Below, in pieces: positions 33,371-42,589 of a stretch of 64,000 nt of DNA (the first letter of the stretch is position 1; every line of letters begins with the position of its first letter). Under the pieces are notes generated by a model, which made no database searches, was not told the origin of the DNA, and worked only from the letters and a program-made list of their open reading frames with translations. The translations under genes and the position numbers were made by a program. The DNA is taken from positions 7,909,854 through 7,973,853 of the forward strand of contig CP092869.1 of the NCBI GenBank assembly GCA_030710605.1, read 5' to 3'. The stretch is from Cordylochernes scorpioides (taxonomy: Eukaryota > Arthropoda > Arachnida > Pseudoscorpiones > Chernetidae).

Positions 33371-34385
33371 TTTACACAAATAAATTTACTAGCAATGCGT
33401 CTCTTTTAAATATCATCAAATATTATCTCTACAGACCTTACTGCAATTATATGAGTTATTGAATGAGAGGGCTTGGCTCATCAGTAGTGAACCCTCTCAG
33501 CGGTTTCGCCAAATTAATCTCTAGACCGCTCTACTATTGTATTGGATTGGTTTGGAGTATACCCTGTATTTTCTATGGAAGACAGCTTAGGGGTGTTTAG
33601 TGAACTATGGACATAAGATTATAGGTCTGTAGAGGTACATACATATAATTTCAAGGTATTGCATCGAGCAAAGCTCTTCCGCAAAAAAAAAAAATATGTT
33701 TTCATAACCAATATATATTAGTAAATTAAATTTAATTGCCATCTATCGTTAAAATTTTACACAAATAAATTTACTGGCAATGCGTTTCTTTTAAATATCA
33801 TCAAATATTATCTCTACAGAACTTATTGCAATGATATGAGTTATTGAATGAGAGGGCTTGGCTCATCAGTAGTGAACCCTCTCAGCGGTTTCGCCAAATT
33901 AATCTCTAGACCGCTCTACTATTGTATTGGATTGGTTTGGAATATACCCTGTATTTTCTATGGAAGGCAGCTTAGGGGTGTTTAGTGAACTATGGACATA
34001 AGCTTATAGGTCTGTAGAGATAAATACATATAATTTCAAGGTATTGCATCGAGCAAAGTTCTTCCGAAAAATATGTTTTCATAACCAATATATATTAGTA
34101 AATTAAATTTAATTGCAATCTATCGTTAAAATTTTACACAAATAAATTTACTGGCAATGCGCTTCTTTTAAATATCATCAAATAATATCTTTACAGAACT
34201 TACTGCAATGCTATAAGTTATTGAATGAGAGGCTTGGCTCATCAGTAGTGAACCCTCTCAGTGAACCCCCTAATTTGGCGAAACCCCTGAGAGGGTTAAC
34301 TACTGATGAGCCAAGCCCTCTCATTCAATAACTCATATCATTGCAGTAAGTTCTGTAGAGATAATATTTGATGATATTTATAACA
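33371..34385 (+). repeat. Family D: three tandem units closed by an inverted copy
   Basis: Units start at 33371, 33756 and 34133 (spacing 385 and 377 bp), each with TTTACACAAATAAATTTACT and GGGCTTGGCTCATCAGTAGT. The third is cut at about 34260 and turns into its own reverse complement to 34385. Confidence 0.85.
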
Positions 34386-34388
34386 TAT

Positions 34389-34889
34389 TGTTACGAGGAA
34401 TAAAAAGTGCATTCCAGAATAGAATGTTTTTGGAACGTTCTAGAATAATGTAGAACAAATGGAGAGAAGAACTGATTGGTCAATTTAAATCGATTACGCA
34501 AGGCTTAGTGCTGGCTGTTTCTGATTGGCTGACTGACCTTGAGCGTTTTGGAAGGATCTACTCCGGGATATATAGGGATGAAGAGCTCATGCCGAAGAAA
34601 AACGAAGCTATAGTGTGCTTCAAGCAAACGTGAACTGCTATCTCAAGAGGTTATGTTGCTGCTTACCGCATAGGCTGGTGTACTTCGTGGAAGATTCTGG
34701 AATGTTATACCAACTTCTGTCTTCTGTTCTTGTTTACATTTTATGTACTGGAGTTGGTGAGTATTAGATTGCTGTATTTTATTTTCGTTTGCCTTCTTCT
34801 GTAATTCCTTTATTGATAAGACTTAAATAAATTCCTCAAGATCCATTTTTCCCACGGAAATGTTTCTTTCCTCAAGCAACAACGTAACA
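34389..34889 (+). mobile_element. Solo LTR, 501 bp
   Basis: It starts TGTTACGAGG and ends CAACGTAACA, with ATAT on both sides (4-bp target duplication). Inside are a TATATAGGG box near 34569, a transcript-like region, and AATAAA near 34827. No internal region or second LTR is present, so it probably formed by recombination between two LTRs of a Ty3/gypsy-type element. Confidence 0.85.
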
Positions 34890-34892
34890 ATA

Positions 34893-35240
34893 TCTATATA
34901 TATAAAAATCAATGTTTGTATGTTTGTATGTCCGGTATACAAATTCGCAGTAGTTCACTAATTCAAACCAAAATATCCATACATAGGTAAAGAAATACGG
35001 GGAAGACGATAGGCTATTTTTAAAAATATATAAATTAATTATTAAAACTATATATTCAAATTATTCTACTCAGCTCACGAACAGCGCCCTCTATCAACGA
35101 TTAAATTATGCTGATGCAAACAAATAGATAATGCTAATAACAAACAATTATTAAAAAAATCTTATCTAAATATATATCACTCGGGTATATATGCACACGG
35201 GTCAATCTCGGCGCAAAGCCCGGTTCACCCGTCTAGTAGA
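34893..35240 (-). mobile_element. Putative Helentron-like element, inverted copy
   Basis: ATGTTTGTATGTTTGTATGT, CGGTATACAAATTCGCAGTA, CTCACGAACAGCGCCCTCTA and GTTCACCCGTCTAGTA are the complement of 12475-12835. It begins directly after the solo LTR. Confidence 0.55.
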
Positions 35241-35372
35241 AAATAAAAAGGCATATATTTGATTGAATAAAAGTCTTATTTGTCAATATTTCGGTTGGCT
35301 GAACGCCAACCCATATATTGGCGAATATATCTTTTAATCAATCCAATATATGCCTTTTTATTATCTAAAGAT
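35234..35372. repeat. Hairpin MITE with AAAAAGGCATATAT ends
   Basis: AAAATAAAAAGGCATATATT faces CAATATATGCCTTTTTATTA. The centre holds GGTTGGCTGAACGCCAACCC. Related elements are at 60218-60665 and 61402-61497. Confidence 0.75.
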
Positions 35373-35394
35373 TTAAATTTTGATTGCTCTATTT

Positions 35395-35735
35395 TCAGAA
35401 CGGCATATACATTAATAGTGAGAGTGTTCAGTACACGGAGCAGTACAAGAGAGGCGAGTGTCTAGTGTCATCAGACAGAGAAGTGGGTCAAGTTTGTGTA
35501 CAGTCTCAGCCGTCATCAGGGTCATCTTGAAGAAAGCCAGACTTCCTGCCTGCCTACAGCAATTAGCCCCGTCTTGATTTATTGGATCCCTGTCAGTGCC
35601 TCCCACGGGCCCTTCCTTCCACAAATAATCCTCTAAATACTCGTGAAGTTGGGGGTGGCATTTTTTTATGGCTCCTTCTTTTAAAAAAAAATATTTGTAA
35701 AATTGGAGAGTTTTTGGACCTCTTTTTTCACCCAA
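35395..35735 (-). pseudogene. Unrecognised coding-like fragment
   Basis: The minus strand is open for 107 codons with HPQLHEYLEDYLWKEGPVGG in the middle, and composition is richer in GC than the flanks. No domain is recognised. The start lies in a poly-A-rich tract and is not credible as a true N-terminus. Likely a transposon or exon remnant. Confidence 0.3.
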
Positions 35736-35950
35736 TAAGGGATTTGTAAAAGATAAATGTTTGGTGGATTGCGTTTTTTATCTTTTTTTTTTGTTTTATT
35801 TTCCCAACCTATAGAAAGATAGACAGTAACCCTGTCCTCTTGGAGATTTCTTTCTATGGTTAGTCTTTTGATGGTATCGTAGGGTCATCTCTCTGTGTCC
35901 AAAATTGCAATTCTTAACTATACTCTTAAATTGGATTAAAAATGGCAAAA

Positions 35951-36893
35951 TACACACATAGACAAAACTTAAGTAAATGGAAAGTTTTTTATGTCGCCAG
36001 TATTCTTTTATTCTTTTATTTTTTTTCGAAGGAGACAGAGGCAATTTTTTTCACACTTAGTTATCTCGTCTGTCTTCAATAAAGGTAACTGTAATAACTT
36101 TCAGAATTATTTTTCTGAATCCCGATATACATGCTAAAAGGTACAACTTCCTTATGTTTTGTCCATGAGTGTATATTGGTTATCTCGTGTGTCTTCAATA
36201 AACGTTACTGTAATATCTTTCAGAGGTATTGTATGAATCCAGATATACATGGTAAAAGGTACAACTTTCTTAAGTTATGTCCATGAGTGTATATTGGTTA
36301 TCTCGTGTGTCTTCAATAAAGGTCACTGTAATATCTTTCAGAGTTATTGTCTCAATCCCGATATACATGCTAGAAGGTACAACTTCCTTAAGTTTTGTCC
36401 ATGAGTGTATATTGGTTATCTCGTGTGTCTTCAATAAAGGTTACTGTAATATCTTTCAGAGTTATTGTCTGAATCCCGATATACATGCTAAAAGGTACAA
36501 CTTCCTTAAGTTGTGTCCATGAGTGTATATTGGTTATCTCGTGTGTCTTCAATAAAGGTCACTGTAATATCTTTCAGAGTTATTGTCTGAATCCCGATAT
36601 ACATGCTAAAAGGTACAACTTCCTTAAGTTGTGTCCATGAGTGTATATTGGTTATCTCGTGTGTCTTCAATAAAGGTCACTGTAATATCTTTCAGAGTTA
36701 TTGTCTGAATCCCGATATACATGCTAAAAGGTACAACTTCCTTAAGTTTTGTCCACGAGTGTATATTGGTTATCTCATGTGACTTCAATAAAGGTCACTG
36801 TAATATCTTTCAGAGTTATTGTCTGAATCCCGATATACATGCTTAAAAGGTACAACTTTCTTAAGTTTTGTCCATGAGTGTATACGCATATGG
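35951..36893 (+). repeat. 118-bp satellite made of a longer MITE end (about 7 units)
   Basis: A complete family M element (CACACATAGACAAAACTTAA to GTCCATGAGTG, about 35951-36173) is followed by units that start TATATTGGTTATCTCGTGTG and end GTCCATGAGTG. The unit is 118 bp, the same terminus as the 76-bp arrays but with an earlier internal start. Confidence 0.88.
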
Positions 36894-37020
36894 TAATAAT
36901 TTAGATAAGAAAGTAATGATAAAGCCTCAGTATGCCACCGAGTAATACAAATAAATTAATAAAACTCAATAAATAATGTGAAAAGAAAATAGTATAAATG
37001 TGATATTGTATTGGGATAAG

Positions 37021-37200
37021 CTTGAACCACGCTGACCAACAGCCAGAAACGCTTTTTGATTGATCAAAAATGAGTATTTGGCCAATTCTGGAATAATAAA
37101 AAAATCAACGAGAATAGTTGACATTTATTCCGATAGATGGCGCAAGCCATCAGCAACTTTCAGTTTCACGATAAGTAGATGCTCTTTTTTCACCCTCAAT
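37021..37200 (+). repeat. Family E element
   Basis: CTTGAACCACGCTGACCAAC, GAGTATTTGGCCAATTCTGG, CCGATAGATGGCGCAAGCCA and CGATAAGTAGATGC. Confidence 0.7.
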
Positions 37201-37770
37201 GAATAATATTACAATATTTCACCGTCTTTATACATTTATCTTTTTTTAACCACTTTATTTCGTAATCTTTTCACACGTCATCTTTTCTATTATATTCAAA
37301 AAGGAAAATATTTCGCACCTCAGAAGGGGCGTTGAAATTTGATAAATGGCGCACACCATCTTTGGAAGAGAATTGCATGCCAATCACTGTCAGATTAGAC
37401 AGTAAGTAAATGAATTCCTTCTAAAGAAGGACCTTGCGATGTAATAAGTTAGGAGTAAAATATTACCTTTAACGTCTCTAAGCCTAAACTTCTACCATCT
37501 TTACATTTAACTCCGGGTGATTGAATGTACAATGTTTCTTTCCAGACACCTGTATTTATTCCCGATCTTGTATTTATCTTTAGTTTGGTTTCTTGTAGAG
37601 ATTCTTTGTGTGTTTATTGTCAAATGAATCTTTTCTCCCTTTATCTCTGCTTAATATATGTTTTCTCTATTTCTTTTTAGGACTTTTTCTTGATTATTTA
37701 CATTAGGGAATTTTCAGAGAATATAGAGGAAATAGCTAGAGGCATTGACTTAAGGTATTTATATGAAACA
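37200..37770. other. AT-rich stretch without genes
   Basis: Nothing beyond short repeats such as TAGATGGCGCACACCATC-like words. No coding frame with a recognisable domain. Confidence 0.5.
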
Positions 37771-37773
37771 TAG

Positions 37774-38050
37774 GGGTTCGGTGGAAGGATGGTCTAAGCC
37801 GTTGGTTTTCGACCGCTACGACCCGGGTTCGATTCCCGCATTGTGGACACTTTTTTTCTGATTTAAAAAGAAAAATGCTCCAATGGGCCCCGATTCTTAC
37901 AAAAGTCTAACCCCACCAGCGAGTGCAAGTAACCAAACGGGGCTCTGGTACATTTGTAAGTTCAAAGTCGAACTGATTTTCACATGTGTAGACATATGGT
38001 GTACTTACAGTAAAAACAGTTGCCTACTTCTACCCACCATGATTATCATG
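37774..38050 (+). mobile_element. tRNA-derived SINE, copy 1
   Basis: The head has A box TGGTCTAAGCC (37790-37800) and B box GGTTCGATTCCC (to 37837) and ends near 37848. The body contains CCCCACCAGCGAGTGCAAGT and AACCAAACGGGGCTCTGG. The same body is at 40200-40410 and 51700-51830, both on the minus strand. Confidence 0.78.
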
Positions 38051-38224
38051 GCCTGTATCACTACTAGGGATAAGCAAAACAGAAATATACTTCTGAATTT
38101 CTTGGAGCACTCTCTCAAGGTGGGGAGGAGCTTCCTCCATGAGAACAGATGTTTATGTTTTATCGCAAAATTATATAAATAATATCATTTATCTTTAGTT
38201 AATTTCTCATTATTTTTTGTAACA

Positions 38225-38425
38225 ATTTCCTAAGTGAAAAAATAGTACAAATGTGATACTGTACTGGGATAAGGTGCATAAATTATGAAAAAGGCATCTC
38301 CTTATCGTGCAACTGAAAGTTGTTGATGGTTTGCGCTATCTATGATATTTATTCCGATAGAAAGCGCAAACCATCAGCGACTTTCAGTTTCACGATAAGG
38401 AGATGCCTTTTTCATAATTTACTGT
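38225..38425. repeat. Family E hairpin
   Basis: GAAAAAGGCATCTCCTTATC and AACTGAAAGTTGTTGATGGT face ACCATCAGCGACTTTCAGTT and GATAAGGAGATGCCTTTTTC around TATGATATTTATTCCG. Confidence 0.8.
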
Positions 38426-38549
38426 CTTTATATTCTGGACTTTATACAATTTAACAAAATCAACAAGCAGTTCAAGGAAATGTTCTTTAACTATTTTTAT
38501 TTCTCTAGCTTTCGGATCAACATGTCCTTCAAGGCGTGTATAGTTAGTA

Positions 38550-38825
38550 CTTACTGCGATGGAAAATATTGGAAGGGCTTGTCTCATCAGTGGTGTACCT
38601 TTCCAGAGGTATCGTTAATTTAATCTACCAGACCGCTTCTTAGATCTCTAATACTGTATTGGATTGGAGAGAAATAAGGATAACCAAGGCCTCTGGAGCG
38701 CAAGAAACGCCAACTGCCCGGGAAATATTGGACAATTCTGCTTAATATAGACAAAACTGAAGGGTGGAATTATAGAAATGGTATTTAAGCAAAATATGGA
38801 TATAAGCTTTTAGGACAGTAGAATT
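38550..38825 (+). mobile_element. Family D element
   Basis: TTACTGCGATGGAAAATATT, CTCATCAGTGG, ACCAGACCGCTTCTTAGATC and AATATGGATATAAGC, with an extra GCAAGAAACGCCAACTGCCC segment. Confidence 0.65.
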
Positions 38826-39115
38826 ACAACTTGCCCCCACTGCCAAGATGAAGATCAAACCGTAGACCACCTCCTCTTCACTTGCCCAACCTTCCAATAC
38901 CAAAGATTCCAGACAGCCACTCTCCTAGGTATCACCAACATATGTCCAGCATCCCTAGAAAATCTCCCAAGAAAGAAATCTGCCTGGCGACACCTCATTA
39001 ATTGGACTTCCACTGGCATTGTATATAAATCCAAGAAGACTTAGGTCAGAAGGACATCCCGGGTAGTTGGCGACTTCTGTACGCTCCAGGAACCTGGGTT
39101 ACTTAAATAAATAGA
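38826..39115 (+). pseudogene. LINE ORF C-terminus with 3' UTR
   Basis: The frame reads TTCPHCQDEDQTVDHLLFTC, then PRKKSAWRHLINW, ending at TAG 39042-39044. CxxC...H...C is the C-terminal knuckle of LINE ORF2. A short 3' UTR with AAATAAATAG follows. This copy has no stop within about 70 codons, so it is comparatively young. Confidence 0.72.
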
Positions 39116-39199
39116 ATTATATATAAATATTTGCATCGAGTAATGCTCTTCCGTAAACTATAAAGACAAGGCCAGTTAGGTATAAATTAATTATAAGGC

Positions 39200-39360
39200 A
39201 ATAACGCGATATCTACTTATAAGAAATGAAAGTTTTAAGGCGCACGAATATTGCTTTTATACATAAAACAAACCTCTACTGTCTTTATTGCGATGAACAA
39301 TATAGCTGTAGAAGATACATTCGTGCTTTCATTTCTTATTATAGATAGCGCATTATAACT
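39200..39360. repeat. Family D short hairpin
   Basis: ATAAGAAATGAAAG and GCACGAATATTGC face ATTCGTGCTTTCATTTCTTA around CTACTGTCTTTATTGCGATG. Confidence 0.65.
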
Positions 39361-39480
39361 TACTAGACGAATGACCCGGGCAACGCCCGGGTTTTACCCG
39401 ATTAAATGTTTTATTCAAATACTATTTGTTACAATTATAAATTGGCGCCGTGGATGTCACTCTTGTGAAACGTCCCGCTA
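39360..39480 (+). mobile_element. Helentron-like terminus
   Basis: TACTAGACGAATGACCCGGG, then the stem ACCCGGGC facing GCCCGGGT, and GGCGCCGTGGATGTCACTCT. Matches 40630-40740 (plus), 15430-15692 and 56105-56210 (minus). Confidence 0.6.
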
Positions 39481-39714
39481 CAAACTTTACAGTCAGATTA
39501 GTTACGATATAAATCTTCAAATCGAGCGAGCGTCTATAAATATTTCGATTTAGATCAAGTATTCTAATTAGTAAGCGAACTATTATTAATAAAATTTTTA
39601 AAAGATTTCGATTTTAAACCTATTTATAACCTTGATAGAGGGCGCTGTTCGTGAGCTAAGAAGAATAATTTGAATATATAGTTTTAATATTTAATTTATA
39701 TATAATTCATATAT

Positions 39715-39890
39715 AATATATAGCCTAGTGGTCATGGCATCTTCCCGGTAAGCGGGAAGGTCGTGGGTTCGATTCCCATCCCTTGACACTTTTTTATTTT
39801 ATCCATTCTCACCAAAATCTATCCGTGAAATTCACACAGTGAACTTCACACAGACAGAATTGGGCAATTATATAAGTAGATAATTAATAA
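39715..39890 (+). mobile_element. tRNA-Thr-like SINE
   Basis: TAGCCTAGTGGTCATGGCAT, CCGGTAAGCGGGAAGG and TTCGATTCCCATCC form the head. A T run then the GAACTTCACACAGACAGAAT body follow. Confidence 0.7.
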
Positions 39891-40199
39891 AGACCATATT
39901 TACAAAATTAAAAGAAAAGTTGAGACCACAGCCTTTTTCAACTAGGCACCAACGTTAACTTACCCTGGCAACATAAAATTGAGTTAAACTTCTCATAAAC
40001 ACATACAGCTTTATTAAGAACACTGGTCTTATACTGATTCACCGCACGAAGGAAGCATAGATAGAGCTCCTATACTCCTGGCAGTACAGAACCCAACAGC
40101 CTCCAGGTCCGATGTATGTCCAATGGCCATAAATAATCGAATTAAAGTTCAATGTATCTTTAACTTTTTAAAAAGATAATCCCTAGTCCATAGGTACAT

Positions 40200-40487
40200 C
40201 CCTAGTACCATGATAATCATGGCGGGTAGTTAGCCACTGCTTTAACTGTAAGTGCACCACATGTCTATATAGGTGAAAATAGTTTAACTTTGTTCTCATA
40301 TATTTGCCAGAGTCCCGTTTGGTTACTTGCACTCGCTAGTGGGGTTGGACTTTGGCAAGATTCGTGGGCCATTGGAGCATTTTATTTTTCTTAAATCAGA
40401 GAAAAGTGCCCAATGCGAGATTCAATCCCGGGTCGTAGCGGCCGAGAACCAACGGTTTGGACCATCCTTCAACCGACCCTCTACTAA
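40200..40487 (-). mobile_element. tRNA-derived SINE, copy 2
   Basis: The head lies at 40410-40481 on the minus strand. The body has GAGTCCCGTTTGGTTACTTG and CACTCGCTAGTGGGGTTGG on the plus strand, the complement of the core in 37774-38050. Confidence 0.75.
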
Positions 40488-40629
40488 ATATATAAAAGTT
40501 GGAACTAAGATCACACGCCAACGTGTTATAGGCTGCGGAAGACAGACTCATAATCATACGCTGACGTGTGATCGGAAATGAAAAACGTTTATAGTACCAT
40601 TTCTTACTATACCTACGCAATATATTCTT

Positions 40630-40740
40630 ACTAGCCGAATCACCCGGGCAACGCCCGGGTTTTACCCGATTAAATGCTTTTATTCAAATACAATTCGTTA
40701 CAATTATAAATTGGCGCCGTGGATGTCATTCTTGTATAAT
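40630..40740 (+). mobile_element. Helentron-like terminus
   Basis: CACCCGGGCAACGCCCGGGT hairpin followed by TTTACCCGATTAAATG and TTGGCGCCGTGGATGTCATT. Confidence 0.6.
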
Positions 40741-40775
40741 ATATAAATGAGTTTTAAAAATTGTAAAAAAAAATA

Positions 40776-40846
40776 TGTATCGGCCAGGAATCGAATCCGG
40801 GCCGCCCGCGTGGCAGGCGAGTATTCTACCACTGAACCACCGATGG
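40776..40846 (-). tRNA. tRNA-Gly(GCC)-like sequence, copy 2
   Basis: The minus strand repeats the 13229-13299 sequence with the same C at position 1, a repaired anticodon stem (CTCGC with GCGGG) and changes in the T-arm (GGATTCGATTCCTGG). A T run follows. Shared flank (CATAACC before the head) shows that both copies moved as a repeat. Confidence 0.65.
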
Positions 40847-40970
40847 TTATGAGAAATGGCCATATTTGGGTGTTTATTCCATTCACAAAGCCAACGGTGA
40901 CAGAATTGATTAAGAAAGAATTGATTATGACGCTGATAACTGTATATATTAATATTAAGCTATAAGGGGA

Positions 40971-41170
40971 ATGGAGTACACCATACTGACCGGAAAGATG
41001 TCTAGGCGACACATACCTGGACGTCCGCCGACACGCTTCGTGGACCAATTAAAGGAACTCACTGGCTTAAAGGTCGCCGAGATGGTACATTGAGCTCAAG
41101 ACAGAGATGGCTGGAGTCGTGTTTGGGATGTAATACGTACAGTACAACGTTCGATCGCGAATAAAACTAT
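40971..41170 (+). pseudogene. LINE C-terminal fragment (RTE/jockey style)
   Basis: The frame reads KMSRRHIPGRPPTRFVDQLK, then TGA at 41091-41093, then AQDRDGWSRVWDVIRT. This matches the GRPPxRWxD...DRxxW signature near the C-terminus of RTE- and jockey-like reverse transcriptase ORFs. It is broken by one stop. Confidence 0.7.
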
Positions 41171-41430
41171 TATAATAAGCTATAGTATAAAACAAGTGGA
41201 ATAAATGGAAGCTATATGGAGTTTCAGAAAGCACACTGTGAAGCAAAAATTCCATCGACAGAGATGGTTGGCGTCGTATCGTGTTTGTGATGAAATAGGT
41301 ACAGTGGGCCACATCGTTCGATCGCGAATAAAACTATTATAATAAGCTATAGCATAAAACAGGTTAAATAAATGGAAGCTATAGGGAGTTTCAGAGAGCA
41401 CAATGTGAAGCAAAAATTCCATCGATCCTA
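41098..41430 (+). repeat. Tandem duplication of a LINE tail, about 159-bp unit
   Basis: GACAGAGATGGCTGGAGTCG and TCGATCGCGAATAAAACTAT recur about 159 bp later with a few changes. Both units end in GCAAAAATTCCATCGA. Confidence 0.75.
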
Positions 41431-41559
41431 TGAGTTGTGCTGACCTAAACTCAGAAAAGTTTCTCAAGTGCCGATTGGTTTTTAGGTAAAAAGGAAGGAA
41501 AAACATTTCTTTTTGTTCCCATTCGACGAGATCAATAGAGGCCACTCACGGGGTCACAT

Positions 41560-42000
41560 TCCTGTCTTTCCTAATATTTATCTATTTACTTGTAAAGTTT
41601 ATCTCTCGCCGCTTTCATTTCTCTACCTAACGTCTTTTTTGTTCCATACCTCAATTATTTGGTTTATATTTCATAAAACACAAACTTACTGATAAACTTC
41701 GAGATATCTTCCATTCATACATAAGATGTTAGTTTCTTTCCATCTACAAAAAGCAATGCAATTTCATTTTATTATATTTAACAGTTGGGAGAGACACGCC
41801 ATATCCACAATTAGGATAATTGCGTGTATATATTACATTATATACAATTAACACAATTGAACATTAGGAATCATGAAAATTAAACGTTCGATGTCAAATT
41901 TTGCATATAGCATTTAGAAATAGTAGCTTGAAATATGTACAGTCAACACTTTCGCCTTAAAATATACATCCTGCAGAATCTATTAAACTTAATGTTTTGG
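41560..42000. other. AT-rich stretch without genes
   Basis: No recognisable element, RNA or coding frame. Confidence 0.5.
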
Positions 42001-42003
42001 TCT

Positions 42004-42318
42004 TTATTGCAAGCAACTTGTTTTTGTATTAGTCAGGTAAAGTTGGTTTTCTTCCCTTAGATCAGAAGTTAATGGACAGTTTATCAGAAGGTGTTCAGGG
42101 GTTTGTCTTTCGTTTCCACAAGTGCATGCAGGTGAACCAATTTTGCCAATTCTAAACAAATATGTGTTGAAGTCACCATGTCCAGTAAAAAAATTGAACG
42201 TTATAGAAGTTGGGTTGAACATAGTTAGGAATTCTTGAAATATTAATGCAATGTATACATCTTTATTGGTTTTCAAATAATAATTATATATATTAAAACA
42301 AGGGCATTTTTGGATCAA
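42004..42318 (-). pseudogene. LINE ORF2 C-terminus (I/jockey-like)
   Basis: The minus frame contains FFTGHGDFNTYLFRIGKIGS, then CTCGNERQTPEHLLINCP, the TGHG...CxCG...EHLLxxC signature that follows the RNase H or RT domain in I-, R1- and jockey-type LINEs. The frame is open for 104 codons and its N-terminal methionine is not the original start. Confidence 0.8.
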
Positions 42319-42589
42319 ATATATTTATTGATATTCGATATTTCGACATTGCTGTTTGCCTATCTTCTTCTAGAAAAATCAAACACTTTGTAAGCTATTT
42401 ATCGGAGTAATACTTGAGAAGTATATATTATTATATACTATAATACTTAATGCCTTTTTGGGAAGAGGTAAAATACTTATTTGCTTATAAACCGGCGGGT
42501 TATCCATACACGTGAATGCGAACATTTTCCTTTTAAAAGTATATAATGAATATGATAAAATATTATAATAAACAAAAATTATATATACA

